This document shows, in pieces, positions 52,980 to 61,166 of a stretch of DNA of 64,000 nt (within the stretch, counting starts at the first letter, position 1; every line of letters starts with the position of its first letter). The notes below the pieces were generated by a model. The model saw only the letters and a list, made by a program, of their open reading frames with translations. It did not search any database and was not told the DNA's origin. Source of the stretch: Methylophilaceae bacterium 11 (GTDB lineage: Bacteria > Pseudomonadota > Gammaproteobacteria > Burkholderiales > Methylophilaceae); NCBI GenBank assembly GCA_000525025.1, contig JCKJ01000001.1, forward strand, positions 248,001 to 312,000, read 5' to 3'. Both the position numbers and the translations under genes were made by a program.

Positions 52980-53567
52980 ATGGCGAGCTCCCAAGAATTA
53001 TCTGATTTTCTGCGCGATGTAGAGCGCCGTGCCTATAAGCAGACGGTGTATGCCGTGCGCGACGAGCACGCAGCACTAGACATTGTGCAAGATGCCATGC
53101 TTAAATTAGCTGAAAAATACGCAGCCAAGCCGTTAGAAGAATACCCCATGTTGTTTCAGCGTATCTTGCAGAACACCATGCGCGATTTTTGGCGTAGACA
53201 AAAAGTACGTAATTTGTGGACTACGTTGCTCTCCTCTTTTGGGAGTCAAGAAGATGGTGAAGAACGTGATCCATTAGAAACGATTGATGTTGAAGACGAC
53301 ACGGATAATCCGGTAGAGCAGTTACAGCGTAGCCAGACCATTGCCATCATTGAAAAAGCGTTAGAAAAGCTTCCACCACGTCAACGCGAAGCCTTTGTGC
53401 TACGTTATTGGGAAGATATGGATGTTGCAGAAACAGCGGAAGTCATGGGCTGTTCTCAAGGCAGTGTAAAAACACACTGCTCGCGTGCCGTGCATGCGCT
53501 AGCGCAGATGCTGGAAAAGCAAGGGTTAGGAGCAAGAGTTATTATCAATTTAGGAGTAGAGTCATGA
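52980..53567 (+). CDS. ECF-like RNA polymerase sigma-70 family factor
   Basis: The protein is about 195 residues from the ATG at 52980 (MASSQELSDFLRDVERRAYKQ); the frame is open to a TTG at 52950. Region 2 is YAVRDEHAALDIVQDAMLKLAEKY...PMLFQRILQNTMRDFWRR. An acidic linker follows. Region 4 is LPPRQREAFVLRYWEDMDVAETAEVMGCSQGSVKTHCSRAVHAL. The stop overlaps the next start (ATGA), so sigma factor and downstream membrane protein are made together. The likely target promoters are unknown. Confidence 0.9.
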   Translation: MASSQELSDFLRDVERRAYKQTVYAVRDEHAALDIVQDAMLKLAEKYAAKPLEEYPMLFQRILQNTMRDFWRRQKVRNLWTTLLSSFGSQEDGEERDPLETIDVEDDTDNPVEQLQRSQTIAIIEKALEKLPPRQREAFVLRYWEDMDVAETAEVMGCSQGSVKTHCSRAVHALAQMLEKQGLGARVIINLGVES

Positions 53568-53968
53568 GCCAAATTCAAGACAATACAGATCATTCACCGT
53601 CAGAAGAGATGCAAGGCAAAGCGATAGCAGGCTTGTTAAATAGCCGTGCGCAGCAGCTAAGCATGCGTACGCTCAAGCGATTGGAAGAAGCGCGCATGGC
53701 TGCTGTACAGCAGCATGCCAGCCAGTTGTCCGGGTATTCTGTGCACCAGAATGGCACGCTCTCGACTTGGTTCTCATGGTCGCAACATCCAAGACTCATT
53801 AGCGCAGGTGTGCTGTGTGCAGCTTTAATCGTCGGGCTGACATTGACGCAACACATGAATCGACAAATTGAAAATAGCGATGCGTTTTTATTGGGATCGG
53901 AATTGCCACCGGAAGCGTTTGTAGATAGGGGATTTGAACCATGGCTCAATGCCAAAGTAGAACTTTAA
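53564..53968 (+). CDS. DUF3619 membrane protein, candidate anti-sigma factor
   Basis: The 134-residue protein has a cytoplasmic helical N-terminal part (residues 1-75, including GKAIAGLLNSRAQQLSMRTLKRLEEARMAA). One membrane helix follows (residues about 86-105, RLISAGVLCAALIVGLTLTQH), then a short periplasmic end. Topology and ATGA coupling to the sigma gene are those of many anti-sigma factors, but that role is inference. The longer frame upstream overlaps the sigma gene in another frame and is not used. Confidence 0.8.
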   Translation: MSQIQDNTDHSPSEEMQGKAIAGLLNSRAQQLSMRTLKRLEEARMAAVQQHASQLSGYSVHQNGTLSTWFSWSQHPRLISAGVLCAALIVGLTLTQHMNRQIENSDAFLLGSELPPEAFVDRGFEPWLNAKVEL

Positions 53969-54513
53969 CTATTCAACATAACCAATTAAAACCAAATAAA
54001 GCACACATCGTCGTTGGGTTGTTTGTCTCATGGTTATTGTTATCGCTGATTGCGTTTCAACACGCGCATGCTAATGATGAAGGCAAAACCTATGTGGCGA
54101 TGGGTGATATTGGTGCGATTAAAACCAATATCGCGGACAGTTCCGGCGCTAGCAAAGCGACATGGGCACAATTGACCCCAGAACAAAAGAAGGTACTGGC
54201 GCCGCTAGGCGCTGAGTGGGATACCTTGCGCCCTTGGCAACGTGAGAAAATGCTAGACATCGCACGTGATTATCCCAAAATGGATACGCAAAAACAGGAG
54301 CGGGTACAGAAGCGTTTGGTGAGTTGGAGCCGTATGACACCGTATGAGCGTGAAAATGCACGTAAACGTTACCAGCAGTTCTATAATTTGAGCCCGGAAA
54401 AAAAGGATGAGCTCAGACAGAAGTGGGCAGAGCACCAAAAATTACCAGAGGTGCAACGGGAAAAGCTTCGGCAAGGCTCATCGGAAATCGAATACGACCC
54501 AGAGTTTGATTAG
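53941..54513 (+). CDS. DUF3106 exported protein
   Basis: The 190-residue protein has a signal or anchor helix (AHIVVGLFVSWLLLSLIAFQHAHAN). The periplasmic part is highly charged and helical, with repeated short motifs: WAQLTPEQKKVLAPLGAEWDTL, LVSWSRMTPYERENARKRYQQF and FYNLSPEKKDELRQKW. The L/M-(S/T)-P-E-x-(K/R) motif is the DUF3106 signature and resembles small metal- or stress-sensing periplasmic proteins such as the CpxP/Spy group (inference). It overlaps the DUF3619 gene by 28 bases. Confidence 0.85.
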   Translation: MAQCQSRTLTIQHNQLKPNKAHIVVGLFVSWLLLSLIAFQHAHANDEGKTYVAMGDIGAIKTNIADSSGASKATWAQLTPEQKKVLAPLGAEWDTLRPWQREKMLDIARDYPKMDTQKQERVQKRLVSWSRMTPYERENARKRYQQFYNLSPEKKDELRQKWAEHQKLPEVQREKLRQGSSEIEYDPEFD

Positions 54514-54537
54514 TCCAAGTGATAACGCTAGGCGATA

Positions 54538-54560
54538 AAACCCGCATCATGCGGGTTTTT
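54538..54560 (+). terminator. Terminator after the sigma-factor operon
   Basis: The stem CCCGCA (54541-54546) and TGCGGG (54550-54555) is extended by AAA/TTT pairing around a three-base loop. It is followed by five T. Confidence 0.85.
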
Positions 54561-54596
54561 CTATTCACACTATAAATTTTTGATATACAACTCAAT

Positions 54597-55001
54597 ATGC
54601 AATTAATTCTGAAAAGACTCATGGCCTGCGTATATGAGCTCCTTATCCTTCTAGCGCTATGGATGCTACTGACGTGGCTGTTTGTCAGTGCGTTCGGTGA
54701 TGCTACACATGGCCTAAAACATCTGTTATTACAGGCTTTGTTATGGCTAATGACCGGATTGTATTTTGTAGTTTGCTGGGTAAAAACTGGGCAAACACTG
54801 GCCATGCAGGCTTGGAAAATGAAGGTCGTAGGGTCGGACGGTCAGTTATTGACCTTGCAGCAAGCCAGTGTCCGGTATCTTTTGGCTAGTCTATTGACGA
54901 TGGCATTTGGTATTGGTTTGCTCTATATGTTGTTCAATCAAAAACGCTTGTTTTTGCATGACCGCATATTACATACGCAATTTGTGCTGCTAAATAAATA
55001 G
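54597..55001 (+). CDS. RDD family membrane protein
   Basis: The 134-residue protein has three membrane helices and the RDD layout: LILKRLMACVYELLILLALWML with a conserved Arg before helix 1, then CWVKTGQTLAMQAWKMKVVGSDG between helices 2 and 3, and KRLFLHDRILHTQFVLL with the conserved Asp near the end. The true RDD motif is partly changed (Arg-x-x-A, HDR). The function is unknown. It lies after the terminator of the sigma operon, so it is likely a separate transcript. Confidence 0.82.
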   Translation: MQLILKRLMACVYELLILLALWMLLTWLFVSAFGDATHGLKHLLLQALLWLMTGLYFVVCWVKTGQTLAMQAWKMKVVGSDGQLLTLQQASVRYLLASLLTMAFGIGLLYMLFNQKRLFLHDRILHTQFVLLNK

Positions 55002-55017
55002 CTAGCAGACTGCAAGG

Positions 55018-56106
55018 TTAACGGTGTTCTATCCACACAATCATGGCGAGGCCCGCCGCCAAAAATAGTAGTGTGGGCGTAATGGCGCTGACCATTGGTG
55101 ACCAGTCATTGAGTACGCCCAAATGCACAAACACGCGGTTCATGATTTGATACAGTACACCCAATAAAATACCAATAAATATTTTGGTGCTGGTGCCGCC
55201 GGCGCGTTGCTGCAAAAAGCCAAATGGCAATGCCAAGATAACCATGACCACGCAAGCCAATGGATAGGTCATTTTTGCCCACAAGGCGACTTCGTAGCGC
55301 GTGGTTTTTTGATTATTCCTGCTTAAATGCTGGATGAACGAATACAGGTTCCACGCTGACATTTTTTCTGGCAACACCAGTAACACGTTGAGTAGTTCTG
55401 GGCGAATGAGAGACTTCCAATTGGCTTTGTCAAAAAATGCGGTTTGTACCGAATTTTCTTCAAGCTTCTTTTGATAATTAAACTGCGTTTGTGTGACTTC
55501 CTTTAAGCCCCATTTGTCGTCTCTGTAACTTCCTTGTTTGGCATTGCTGATGCTACGTAACCTAAATTTCTCATCAAATTCATAGATATGCACATTGAGC
55601 AGAGTCGCATCTGGCAACACAGTTTCTACGTTGACAAAACTTTTGCCGTCTTTAATCCATAGGCCTGACTTAAAGTCTTGTGCCACAACAGAGTCGGTCG
55701 CTTTAATGCGCATGCGCTGCGCCATTTTTTCGCTAATCGGCGCAATGAGTTCACCGACTAAAAAAGTGATGACAGTAAACAATAGGCCAATTTTAATCAG
55801 TGCATAGCCAATTTGCTGTAATGATAAGCCGCTGACACGCATGACAATGAGTTCGGAGTTGCCACCCAAAGTGCCTAGGCTATACATCATGCCAAGCAGT
55901 ACCGCGACTGGCACTACTTCGTAAATGTGGCCTGGTACGCTCAGCAATACAAACACCAGCATATTGTTAATGCCGTAATTGCCGCGCCCAAGACTATCAA
56001 GCTCTTGGATCAAGTCAAAGAATGAAAACATGGCGAGTAGCCCGAGCATAATCATCAAAATGCTGAAGCTGGTTTCTTGCCAAAAATAACGGTTAAAAAT
56101 ATTCAT
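55018..56106 (-). CDS. lptG: LPS export permease LptG
   Basis: This is one of two membrane subunits of the LptB2FG extractor. The 362-residue protein has six membrane helices with a large periplasmic beta-jellyroll between helices 3 and 4. The N-terminus is NIFNRYFWQETSFSILMIMLGLLAMFSFFDLIQEL, with the conserved segment YALIKIGLLFTVITFLVGELIAPISEKMAQRMR. The C-terminal half has AKMTYPLACVVMVILALPFGF. The gene follows lptF by eight bases. Confidence 0.94.
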   Translation of the reverse strand: MNIFNRYFWQETSFSILMIMLGLLAMFSFFDLIQELDSLGRGNYGINNMLVFVLLSVPGHIYEVVPVAVLLGMMYSLGTLGGNSELIVMRVSGLSLQQIGYALIKIGLLFTVITFLVGELIAPISEKMAQRMRIKATDSVVAQDFKSGLWIKDGKSFVNVETVLPDATLLNVHIYEFDEKFRLRSISNAKQGSYRDDKWGLKEVTQTQFNYQKKLEENSVQTAFFDKANWKSLIRPELLNVLLVLPEKMSAWNLYSFIQHLSRNNQKTTRYEVALWAKMTYPLACVVMVILALPFGFLQQRAGGTSTKIFIGILLGVLYQIMNRVFVHLGVLNDWSPMVSAITPTLLFLAAGLAMIVWIEHR

Positions 56107-56114
56107 GACATTAA

Positions 56115-57224
56115 TTAATGGGTAGAGCTAAGCGCGCGCTTTTTAAACCATTGTGGTAACAATGGCAATAAATGGTTGCGACGATAGAATAAATAAAAAG
56201 TGAGTGCCAGAAATATGAGATGCACTGGCCATAATCCAACAATGTGCGAGATTCTGTCTTGTGTAATCCAGGCTTGGAAAATACTCAGTATGTTGTTGTA
56301 TACAATAAAAATCAGCAGCGCAAACATAATGTTCAATGAGCGACCGGCGCGTGGATCTACAAAGCTCAGTGGTATGGCAAGCAATACTAAAATAAACGCA
56401 GAAATCGGGATCGCTAATCGCCACTGCAATTCTGCTTTGTCGGCAGATTTATTGTCGGTGAGCAGAGATTGCGTGGACTTGCCTTGGGTGGTGTTAGGTT
56501 CCGGTGCCGATTCTTTGGTTTCGATACGGATGGCATAGCGTTCAAATTCTGTGGTGGAGACTTCTGAGCTATTAGGCTTGCTTTCGTAGCGGCGGCCTTT
56601 TTCCAGCACTAAAAAGTTATCTCCATTTTTGTCTTTTTCGCGGTTGCCTGAGGCAGCTACAATGACCCCGGTTTTTTGATGCTGCGTGGTTTGCGCAAAA
56701 ATGTTTTTAACTTCAAATCCAAGCTTATCAAAGCTCTCGACAAAATAGATGCGGTCACCATTGCGCGATTCTTTAAACACGCCAGGGCTGACCGAAGACA
56801 GCTCATCGCGGTTTTTAAGCTGCACACGATACTCTTCCGCTTTTTGCGTGGCCCATGGCATAACCAGTAAGCTAAGCAGCGTAATAATTAAAATGACAGG
56901 CAGTGCAAAGCTGAGTATGGGGCGCACCCATTGGTTAAGCCCCAACCCGGCGCTAAACCAGATCACCATTTCGGAATCGCGATGCCAGCGCGTGAGTGTG
57001 AGCAATACGGCCAGAAAAATGGCCAATGAGAGAATCATCGGCAAGAATTTAATCATGTTAAACCCAAGCAAAGTGCCAATCGCGTCGTTAGGGATAAAGC
57101 CCTTGGCTACAGAGCGCACCAAGAATCCGGCACGTTGCGCAATCACAATGCCTAGGAGAATCAAGAAAATGCCACCGGCTGTGCTAATCAGCTCTAACGA
57201 CAATGATTTTTTAAATATTTTCAA
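56115..57224 (-). CDS. lptF: LPS export permease LptF
   Basis: This is the second membrane subunit of LptB2FG. The 369-residue protein has six helices and a periplasmic jellyroll. It begins MKIFKKSLSLELISTAGGIFLILLGIVIAQR. The motif SVSPGVFKESRNGDRIYFVESFD lies in the periplasmic domain, and QWRLAIPISAFILVLLAIPLSFVDPRAGRSLN in the C-terminal membrane part. It diverges from pepA, a common arrangement. Confidence 0.94.
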   Translation of the reverse strand: MKIFKKSLSLELISTAGGIFLILLGIVIAQRAGFLVRSVAKGFIPNDAIGTLLGFNMIKFLPMILSLAIFLAVLLTLTRWHRDSEMVIWFSAGLGLNQWVRPILSFALPVILIITLLSLLVMPWATQKAEEYRVQLKNRDELSSVSPGVFKESRNGDRIYFVESFDKLGFEVKNIFAQTTQHQKTGVIVAASGNREKDKNGDNFLVLEKGRRYESKPNSSEVSTTEFERYAIRIETKESAPEPNTTQGKSTQSLLTDNKSADKAELQWRLAIPISAFILVLLAIPLSFVDPRAGRSLNIMFALLIFIVYNNILSIFQAWITQDRISHIVGLWPVHLIFLALTFYLFYRRNHLLPLLPQWFKKRALSSTH

Positions 57225-57307
57225 TTTGAACGCCGCGCTTTGAATTCAAGTCAAAACGCTAGATAATTAAGGTTGATGATGAATAATTTAATGGATTAAG
57301 GATAGAT

Positions 57308-58795
57308 ATGGAATTTAGCATAAAAAACGGGAATCCTGAAAAACTGCGTACGGATTGTTTGGTAGTGGGGGTGTTTGAAGGGCGTAAATTATCCGACAGT
57401 GCAAAGCAGGTGGACGAAGCCGCCAACCAGGCGATTAGCACAGTGCTGAAATCCGGAGATATGGAAGGCAAGCTGGCGTCTACGCTGGTGTTGCATCAAG
57501 TACCCAATGTGGTGGCTACCCGTGTGTTGCTAGTGGGCTTGGGTAAAGCGGCAGAGTTTACAGAGCGTCATTATCGCCAAGCGGTACGTGCTGCCGTTAA
57601 GGCGTTGCCTAAAGGCGTACAAAATGTGGGTTTCACTTTAACCGAGCTCAGCATTAAAAAATCAGACATTCAAGCCAAAGTGGCGCATTTGGTAGAGACC
57701 GTGCAGGACGCGACCTATATAGTGAATGCCATTAAAGAGAAAAAGCCACAAGAGCACGCGTTGGATAAAGTGATTGTGCAGGTAGAGAAAGCGGAAACTA
57801 CAGCTGCTGAACATGCCGTGAATAATGGTCTGAGCATTGCCAAAGGTGTGCGCCTTGCCAAAGATTTAGGCAATTTGCCACCCAATATTTGTACGCCTAC
57901 CTATTTGGGTGAACAGGCCAAAAAGTTAGCCAAAGACTATGGCTTTAAGGTAGAGGTGCTGGATAAAGCGCAAATCGAAAAATTGGGCATGGGCTCATTT
58001 TTGGGTGTGGCGCAGGGTAGTTTAGAGCCGCCAAAATTAATTGTATTGCAGCATCTCAAAGGTAAAAAGAGCGAGAAGTCAGTGGCGCTAGTGGGCAAAG
58101 GCATCACCTTTGATACCGGTGGCATTTCACTCAAGCCAGGTGCGGAGATGGATGAGATGAAATATGACATGTGTGGCGCTGCCAGCGTGTTGGGTACGTT
58201 TAAAGCAATTGGCGAGCTGGATTTGCCGTTGAATGTGATCGGTATTATCCCGACTTGCGACAATATGCCGAGCGGCAATGCATTGAAGCCGGGTGATGTG
58301 CTCACTAGTATGGCTGGCCTGACCATTGAAGTGTTGAATACCGATGCCGAAGGGCGCCTGATTTTATGTGATGCATTGACCTATGCTGAGCGTTTTGAGC
58401 CGAGTGCCGTGGTGGATATTGCTACATTGACTGGCGCTTGTGTGATTGCATTGGGTAACCATGCTAGCGGTTTATTTAGCAACAATGATGGCCTTGCCAA
58501 AGAACTATTGGACGCAGGCGAGAAATCGTATGACCGTGCATGGCATATGCCGCTTTGGGATGACTACCAAAGCCAGTTGGACAGTAACTTTGCCGACATG
58601 GCAAATATTGGTGGACGTGCCGGCGGTAGCATTACTGCTGCGTGTTTCTTATCACGCTTTGCCAAAAAATACGATTGGGCGCATTTGGATATTGCTGGTA
58701 CCGCATGGAAATCAGGTAAAGAAAAAGGCGGCACCGGCCGTCCAGTACCTTTGCTGACGACTTTTTTGATGCAACGAGCACACAAAACAAAATAA
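57308..58795 (+). CDS. pepA: Leucyl aminopeptidase (cytosol aminopeptidase)
   Basis: This is a hexameric di-metal M17 aminopeptidase. The 495-residue protein has VALVGKGITFDTGGISLKPGAEMDEMKYDMCGAASV (metal Lys and Asp), the signature NTDAEGRLILCDAL and ATLTGACVIALG. The end is KYDWAHLDIAGTAWK. The length is typical. It diverges from lptF and is followed by holC, as in many proteobacteria. Confidence 0.96.
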   Translation: MEFSIKNGNPEKLRTDCLVVGVFEGRKLSDSAKQVDEAANQAISTVLKSGDMEGKLASTLVLHQVPNVVATRVLLVGLGKAAEFTERHYRQAVRAAVKALPKGVQNVGFTLTELSIKKSDIQAKVAHLVETVQDATYIVNAIKEKKPQEHALDKVIVQVEKAETTAAEHAVNNGLSIAKGVRLAKDLGNLPPNICTPTYLGEQAKKLAKDYGFKVEVLDKAQIEKLGMGSFLGVAQGSLEPPKLIVLQHLKGKKSEKSVALVGKGITFDTGGISLKPGAEMDEMKYDMCGAASVLGTFKAIGELDLPLNVIGIIPTCDNMPSGNALKPGDVLTSMAGLTIEVLNTDAEGRLILCDALTYAERFEPSAVVDIATLTGACVIALGNHASGLFSNNDGLAKELLDAGEKSYDRAWHMPLWDDYQSQLDSNFADMANIGGRAGGSITAACFLSRFAKKYDWAHLDIAGTAWKSGKEKGGTGRPVPLLTTFLMQRAHKTK

Positions 58796-58833
58796 CCGAG
58801 CACACAAAATAAATCATATAGGCAGGTAAGTGA

Positions 58834-59262
58834 ATGACGAGTATCGGGTTTTATTTTAATGTGGCGGATAAGCCCTTGCTCGTCAATCAACTGGTGCAAA
58901 AAGCGTTACGGCAACACCGTCAAGTCACGTTATTTACGGCCGATGAAGCGACCGCAAATGTGTTAAGTGATCAAGTATGGCAGTTTGAGCCAACGGCTTT
59001 TAATGCTAATGTGCTGGCAAACCATGCACTGGCACAAGCCACGCCAGTATTGGTGGAGTGGCAAGCACAGCGGGTGCAGCAAGATGACCTATTAATCAAT
59101 TTACAACCCATGCAGTTGACGATGTTCAGCCGCTTCAAACATTTATTCGAGTTGGTGGGATTGGATGAGCTGGATAAAGCTGAGGCACGTAAGCGCTTTG
59201 CTTTTTACCGTGACCGTGGATACGACATTAAATCAGTTGATATGTTGAAAAAATCCATATAA
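58834..59262 (+). CDS. holC: DNA polymerase III subunit chi
   Basis: This clamp-loader accessory binds SSB. The 142-residue protein begins TSIGFYFNVADKPLLVNQLVQKAL, with a Rossmann-like fold and TLFTADEATANVLSDQVWQFEPTAF. It ends LDELDKAEARKRFAFYRDRGYDI, where the Y-R-x-x-G-Y motif is characteristic. It follows pepA; in other bacteria valS often comes next, but here a coiled-coil gene does. Confidence 0.93.
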   Translation: MTSIGFYFNVADKPLLVNQLVQKALRQHRQVTLFTADEATANVLSDQVWQFEPTAFNANVLANHALAQATPVLVEWQAQRVQQDDLLINLQPMQLTMFSRFKHLFELVGLDELDKAEARKRFAFYRDRGYDIKSVDMLKKSI

Positions 59263-59300
59263 ATTGGGTACATTCAATGAAGTGTGTAAGAAAGTAATGT

Positions 59301-60560
59301 GTGGATACTCAAGAGATTCCCGTCTTAACGGAAGTGTATAAAACCAAATCGGTCAAATCAGTGCCAGATGTGATTGAGGTCACGCCAGAACTGCGTCAAA
59401 TGATTGCGAATGAGCTGAGGCCGCTCATTACACAAGAGGTGATTGAGACACTTACCCCTATATTAGAAGCGCGGATTACAGAAACACTTAGCCAGCAATT
59501 GTTGGCAACCTTATCAGCACAACTCAACACACAAGCAACGGCAATTACACATCAGGTGTCTGATGATGTGACGGCAGAGGTCACCAGACAAGTGGCCGAG
59601 CAGCTGCAGCAAGAAGTGATTTTGCCTATGCAAGCTACGTTATCGTCTAGCTTAAGTGAGCAACAATACGCCAGAGTTGCTTTCGAGCACACGCTCACTG
59701 AAAAGCTACAACACGACCATGACGAGTATGCACAAGCCTTGACGACGCAATCGCAAACATTGTTAGCGTCTGCAGAAGATGCGTTAAGCCATAAAGTGAC
59801 GGAGCTGAGTGAGGCAGAAATTGTGCGTGTTGAAGCAGCCTCACGTGCGCAGATTGTCGCGCTGCAAGAAGAGGCCACGGCTAAGCTGAAAACGCAGATT
59901 GCAGATAGCGAAACAGCTTCAGAAGATATTTTTAAATATGCCGTGAATGCCTATTCAGAGCAAACACAAACCCGATTGTTTGAAGAGATTGCTGCGCAAC
60001 AAGAAAAATTCACGCAAGCGCTTGAGCAGTATGTGCAGCAAGCGCAGTCTGAGATGCAAACGACATTGATGGCTGCTGTACAAACGCATGTAGGCACATT
60101 CATGCAAGAAGAGGTTTCACAGCATCGACAAAGCGCCATCAGTGAAATCAATGTGTTTTACAAAGATAAACTGGCTGAGTCGCAAGAAAGTGCCTCACAG
60201 CTAGCGCAGACTTTAGGGCAGGAGTTAGTGCAAACGCTATCGACCTATGCCAATACGCTGACTGAGGATGCCAATCAGCATTTGAAAGTTTCTCAAGAAA
60301 CACTGATTGCCGAGGCATCTGAGCGTATCCGCATACAGGTAGAGCAAGAGCTAAGACACAGTGCTGATACGGTGCGCCAAGATTTTAACCATGCGTTAAA
60401 TGCAGATTTGCCTGAGATTCAATTGCTATTGTCACAACAGGTAGAGCGCATGCTGGATGTGGAGTTGCCAGTGTTTGAAAAAGCGTTGTTGGTCAAAGCA
60501 GAGGAGGAGCTGGTCAGCATGCTGGCGCGCGTCACACTAACCCTGCCAAAACAGGGTTAA
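59301..60560 (+). CDS. Long coiled-coil protein of unknown function
   Basis: The 419-residue product starts with GTG at 59301. It has no signal or membrane segment. Almost the whole chain is predicted helix, rich in Gln, Glu, Ala, Thr and Ser, with heptad-like spacing. It has many QEE/QLQQEV/TEQLQQ-type stretches and recurring T-E-Q-L / L-S-E-A phrases, as in apolipoprotein-like or SMC-arm-like rods. The N-terminal piece (residues 1-35) is different: IPVLTEVYKTKSVKSVPDVIEVTPEL. Cys is absent or rare. It is probably a filament-forming or scaffold protein, but I do not recognise a family. It sits where valS might be expected. Confidence 0.75.
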   Translation: MDTQEIPVLTEVYKTKSVKSVPDVIEVTPELRQMIANELRPLITQEVIETLTPILEARITETLSQQLLATLSAQLNTQATAITHQVSDDVTAEVTRQVAEQLQQEVILPMQATLSSSLSEQQYARVAFEHTLTEKLQHDHDEYAQALTTQSQTLLASAEDALSHKVTELSEAEIVRVEAASRAQIVALQEEATAKLKTQIADSETASEDIFKYAVNAYSEQTQTRLFEEIAAQQEKFTQALEQYVQQAQSEMQTTLMAAVQTHVGTFMQEEVSQHRQSAISEINVFYKDKLAESQESASQLAQTLGQELVQTLSTYANTLTEDANQHLKVSQETLIAEASERIRIQVEQELRHSADTVRQDFNHALNADLPEIQLLLSQQVERMLDVELPVFEKALLVKAEEELVSMLARVTLTLPKQG

Positions 60561-60564
60561 TTCA

Positions 60565-60589
60565 AAACGGCCTGCGCACTAGGCCGTTT
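60565..60589. terminator. Bidirectional terminator between the coiled-coil gene and gcvH
   Basis: A 9-bp stem AAACGGCCT (60565-60573) pairs with AGGCCGTTT (60581-60589) around a seven-base loop. It lies in the 37-base gap between two convergent genes. Confidence 0.75.
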
Positions 60590-60597
60590 ATAAATCG

Positions 60598-60978
60598 TTA
60601 AGCGTCAACCAGTGCTTTGTAAGCGGCCGCCGAGAGTAATGTGCTGGCTTGCGTGGCATCGCTGGCCTCGAACTTAAAAATCCAATGCGTATATGGCTTG
60701 TCGTTCAGATTTTCTGGCGATTGTAGTACGCTTTCATTGATTTCAATGACTTTGCCATCTAATGGCGCATGTAGATCCGAGCCTGTTTTGACGGACTCCA
60801 CCAAGCCGCAAGGTTTGCCTGCGCTAATCGCTGTGCCTACCTTGGGTGGATCAACAAACACCACATCACCCAGCATGTCTTGCGCATAATCGCTAATACC
60901 AGCCAGCCAAGTACCATCGGGTTGTGCTTGTGTCCACATATGTTCGTTGGTGTATAGCAAATGATCAGGAAATTTCAT
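60598..60978 (-). CDS. gcvH: Glycine cleavage system H protein (lipoyl carrier)
   Basis: This lipoate-bearing carrier shuttles the aminomethyl group in the glycine cleavage system. It is 126 residues from the ATG at 60978 (MKFPDHLLYTNEHMW); a TTG five codons earlier is also open. The lipoyl Lys64 is in GLVESVKTGSDLHAP and the fold is complete. The other genes gcvT and gcvP are not in the window, so their partners must lie elsewhere, or this H protein may serve another lipoate pathway. Confidence 0.93.
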   Translation of the reverse strand: MKFPDHLLYTNEHMWTQAQPDGTWLAGISDYAQDMLGDVVFVDPPKVGTAISAGKPCGLVESVKTGSDLHAPLDGKVIEINESVLQSPENLNDKPYTHWIFKFEASDATQASTLLSAAAYKALVDA

Positions 60979-61103
60979 GAATTTATTTTTCAAATGAACG
61001 GTCTGATAATTTTGCCATAAAGCAACCTACATAAACATAGCGTTGCTAAAAAACAAAAAACACTCATTACTTAATAATAATTTTACAAATCACATGTAAA
61101 GTA

Positions 61104-61131
61104 TTGACAATAAATGAATTTTGATTAAAAT
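61104..61131 (+). promoter_or_regulatory. Sigma-70 promoter for the PBP7-type gene
   Basis: A perfect -35 TTGACA (61104-61109) and a -10 TAAAAT (61126-61131) are spaced by 16 bases, 35 bases before the ATG at 61167. It points away from gcvH. Confidence 0.65.
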
Positions 61132-61166
61132 TAGACTCAAGTTGATTGACTGTATACGGTGCCGTA

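Noticed and set aside
60979-61166. Glycine riboswitch before gcvH
   Set aside because: No tandem aptamer folds or conserved core could be found in this A/T-rich stretch; instead it holds a promoter for pbpG.
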